This document shows, piece by piece, positions 63,261 to 64,000 of a DNA stretch of 64,000 nt (positions are counted from its first letter, which is position 1; every line of letters starts with the position of its first letter). The notes under the pieces are model-generated. The model was not told the DNA's origin. It saw only the letters and a program-made list of their open reading frames with translations, and did not search any database. The DNA lies in assembly GCA_937921775.1 (NCBI GenBank), contig CAKZUK010000018.1:26345-90344 (forward strand). The letters run 5' to 3'. Origin of the DNA: an uncultured Saprospiraceae bacterium. Lineage in GTDB: Bacteria; Bacteroidota; Bacteroidia; Chitinophagales; Saprospiraceae. Both the position numbers and the translations under genes were made by a program.

Positions 63261-63839
63261 TTAGGTAATTTTAGTTTGTGAACGCCAGGCTCTTTTTTCA
63301 ATTTTACGGACATCTGTCAAATCTTTGATGCTCGATAAATATTGAGCTAAATATATTAATTCATCGTCATTTTTTTTGCCCAAATATTCACTTGGGTAAA
63401 TGGCGTTTCCGTAGTTGTCTTGAGACTTGCTTGGCGTGTCATCTACAATCAGTATTTGATTTAGATCAAAACCTTTGCGTTTTAATTTTTTTAATGGTTT
63501 TATGTAGTTATAGTGATCCCTATATTCTATTGCTCCATTTCTTAAACTAGATCGATAGGTGCATTTTGTACGAGCCCATACAAATGCTAATTTGATATCA
63601 ATTGGTATCAAATGCTTTACAGCTTCCAAAACATAATTATCTGATGCAGACGACCATATTGCTAGTTGGAAATTATTTGAGACTTCATACAGAAAATCAT
63701 TCAAGCCAGGTCTTTTGTAAACAAAGTAGGGACCTATCTTAAAATCAAAATCGCGATGAAGTTCTTTGTCCGAAGCATGCATCAATGTTTCGTCTATGTC
63801 CAATATTAGGAGGATTTTTCGATTGCCTGCTTTTTCCAT
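63261..63839 (-). CDS. HAD-superfamily phosphatase of the FCP1/CTD-phosphatase type
   Basis: This 192-residue protein has the HAD catalytic motif LDIDETL (near 13-19, DxDxT), the threonine/serine motif IWSSAS and the acidic motif LIVDDTPSK, with FVYKRPGLNDFLYEV between the first two. This set resembles the eukaryotic FCP1/SCP CTD phosphatases more than ordinary bacterial HAD proteins. The substrate in bacteria is unknown; it might be a protein phosphatase or a repair enzyme. It is followed by a short GGGG-CCCC dyad at 63213-63225. Confidence 0.85.
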   Translation of the reverse strand: MEKAGNRKILLILDIDETLMHASDKELHRDFDFKIGPYFVYKRPGLNDFLYEVSNNFQLAIWSSASDNYVLEAVKHLIPIDIKLAFVWARTKCTYRSSLRNGAIEYRDHYNYIKPLKKLKRKGFDLNQILIVDDTPSKSQDNYGNAIYPSEYLGKKNDDELIYLAQYLSSIKDLTDVRKIEKRAWRSQTKIT

Positions 63840-63861
63840 TTTAATAAGTTAATAGCTCAGT

Positions 63862-64000
63862 CTAATGCTCAAAATTTTCCTGAAAAGGAAGTATAAACTT
63901 CTTGTTACTCGAATAAATTGCAAACACAATCTTCTTAAACACTCCAGCATAATGAGTACTGATGACTTCTTTAAAATAAGCAGCAATGTCAATCGGATTA
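63862..64000 (-). CDS. C-terminal fragment of a TIGR02452-like (PARG/macrodomain-related) protein, cut by right edge
   Basis: The last 46 codons of a leftward gene are seen, ending at a TAG at 63862-63864. The peptide contains NPIDIAAYFKEVISTHY and AGVFKKIVFAIYSSNKKF. This resembles the C terminus of TIGR02452 (PARG-like, macrodomain-related) proteins, which typically end with a segment of the type DPxxVAxxF and FAI. The match is short, so the family is a cautious guess. Confidence 0.5.
   Translation of the reverse strand, partial: NPIDIAAYFKEVISTHYAGVFKKIVFAIYSSNKKFILPFQENFEH

Noticed and set aside
1..64000. tRNA, rRNA, CRISPR array, insertion sequence or phage genes
   Set aside because: Looked for cloverleaf-like segments, regularly spaced repeats, transposase or integrase motifs and terminal inverted repeats; none could be supported.

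Overview
The window is a low-GC bacterial chromosome segment, very probably Bacteroidota. The signs are a SusC/CarboxypepD_reg-style TonB receptor, ECF sigma factors of the usual Bacteroidota type, a polysaccharide locus of the Wza/Wzc type with a distant CpsB/YwqE phosphatase, weak Shine-Dalgarno sequences, several TTG starts, and hairpin terminators without clear T-tracts. The PfaA-type polyunsaturated fatty acid synthase at the left edge would fit a marine Saprospiria-like organism (Aureispira is a known arachidonate producer), but the genus is only a guess. I saw no rRNA, tRNA, CRISPR array, prophage or insertion sequence.

Region 1 (1-4.6 kb) is the head of a PUFA synthase locus. It holds the N-terminal ketosynthase and acyltransferase of PfaA (running off the left edge), a TetR regulator immediately upstream, and a divergent Sfp-type phosphopantetheinyl transferase. 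Region 2 (4.6-7.6 kb) holds two paralogous ECF sigma factors, one with a cupin/ChrR-like anti-sigma partner, around a CpsB/YwqE PHP-type tyrosine phosphatase.

Region 3 (7.6-29.7 kb) is a divergent nonribosomal peptide cluster and is the most interesting part. The leftward arm is ABC exporter - HupE/UreJ membrane protein - NRPS (C-A-T-C-T-TE) - second phosphopantetheinyl transferase. The rightward arm is TonB receptor - ornithine cyclodeaminase-like enzyme - PltE-like acyl-CoA dehydrogenase - PltF-like adenylating enzyme - stand-alone carrier protein - NRPS (C-A-T) - GT1 glycosyltransferase. The second NRPS carries a whole PP-loop ATPase of the N-acetyl-sugar amidotransferase (WbpG/PseA-like) type inside an adenylation domain whose specificity residues read as asparagine. 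My reading is that ornithine or proline is converted to a pyrrole- or dehydroproline-type starter on the carrier protein, that this is joined to an asparagine whose side-chain amide may be modified by the inserted domain, and that extension and release occur on the first NRPS, whose thioesterase has Cys in place of Ser. The receptor, exporter and HupE suggest a secreted metal-binding compound; this is inference.

Region 4 (29.7-57.4 kb) is a long, almost entirely rightward exopolysaccharide/capsule locus. It contains Wza, Wzc, a complete NeuB-NeuC-NeuA sialic acid pathway, a Wzy-like polymerase, many glycosyltransferases (including GT11), three sulfotransferases, two FkbM-type methyltransferases, sugar epimerases, WecB, an AsnB-type amidotransferase, a hexapeptide acyltransferase and a heparinase-fold protein. 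The expected product is a sialylated, probably sulfated and methylated polymer. No Wzx flippase or initiating phosphoglycosyltransferase is in view.

Region 5 (57.4-64 kb) is ordinary and mixed: a cytochrome P450, then a leftward set of polysaccharide deacetylase, a possibly frameshifted TPR gene, a small membrane protein, an M28 peptidase, an FCP1-like HAD phosphatase and the C-terminal end of a TIGR02452-like protein cut by the right edge.
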